This document shows, in pieces, positions 35,842-35,979 of a stretch of 35,979 bases of DNA. The stretch spans positions 1-35,979 of the forward strand of contig JAHXHU010000328.1 in the NCBI GenBank assembly GCA_025656375.1. Reading direction: 5' to 3'. Positions within the stretch are counted from its first letter, which is position 1. Every line of letters starts with the position of its first letter. The notes below the pieces were generated by a model, which did no database searches, was not told the DNA's origin, and saw nothing but the letters and a program-made list of their open reading frames with translations. Source of the stretch: Candidatus Thiodiazotropha sp. (ex Ustalcina ferruginea). Its GTDB lineage: Bacteria; Pseudomonadota; Gammaproteobacteria; Chromatiales; Chromatiaceae. The position numbers and the translations under genes are program-made.

Positions 35842-35913
35842 TTACCCTCTCCTAGTTCAAATAGGGTTTAAGTATCGCTCATGTTCACACACTAGTGTAG
35901 TGTCCTAAACATA

Positions 35914-35979
35914 TTATCCATTTTGCAATACAACCTTGGCTCGCCCCACTTTTTCCAGTATCTGATCAACGCTTTTAGT
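35914..35979 (-). CDS. C-terminal end of an unknown gene, cut by the window edge
   Basis: From the right edge the minus strand reads open for 21 codons, ending KSVDQILEKVGRAKVVLQNG and TAA at 35914-35916. The helical, basic composition looks protein-like. A perfect palindrome, ACACTAGTGT, lies just beyond (about 35888-35897), which could be part of an IS end. Too short to identify. Confidence 0.3.
   Translation of the reverse strand, partial: TKSVDQILEKVGRAKVVLQNG

Overview
The window is a chromosomal segment of a gammaproteobacterium. The gene order fimV-truA-trpF-trpB-trpA-accD-folC-dedD, leuC-leuD-leuB-asd, and fmdB-DUF502-aspS-nudB is characteristic of that class and resembles Chromatiales-like or sulfur-oxidiser-type genomes. 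A Na+-type (PomAB-like) flagellar motor with a sigma-28 promoter suggests a motile organism, probably from a marine or saline setting. The species cannot be named from the sequence.

Layout. Bases 1-87 look like the 3' end of a group II intron lying just upstream of a YhaN/SbcC-like DNA-repair ATPase and a conserved gene of unknown function (118-4696). A minus-strand tRNA-Leu(CAG) has its own promoter and terminator (4815-5034). Next come an M23 peptidase, a TolC-type outer-membrane protein, chorismate synthase (aroC) and an MFS transporter (5250-9789). A MITE-like inverted-repeat element sits exactly at the MFS stop codon, followed by a terminator and ndk. A LysR-type regulator gene broken by a clean 10-base deletion diverges from leuC and leaves its probable operator behind. 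leuCDB and asd (11760-16280) encode leucine biosynthesis and the branch-point enzyme of the aspartate family, ending at a strong terminator.

16626-26777 holds fimV, truA, trpFBA, accD, folC, a DedD-like SPOR protein and an unaccompanied gspC-like gene. On the minus strand follow a DUF971-MoaD-like fusion and a short-chain dehydrogenase. 28612-31061 is a flagellar motor unit: sigma-28 promoter, motA/pomA, motB/pomB and a PilZ (c-di-GMP-type) protein. 31234-34645 holds fmdB, a DUF502 membrane protein, aspS and nudB.

The last 1.3 kb (34650-35979) looks like decaying accessory DNA. It holds a DUF302 gene with a nonsense codon and a frameshift, a YjbQ-like gene with an aberrant C-terminus, a probable broken small membrane-protein gene and the edge of another reading frame. 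I found no CRISPR array, prophage or complete new defence system. The most unusual items are the group II intron next to the repair ATPase, the DUF971-MoaD fusion without a Gly-Gly tail, the lone gspC, the LysR deletion with its retained operator, and the decaying right end.
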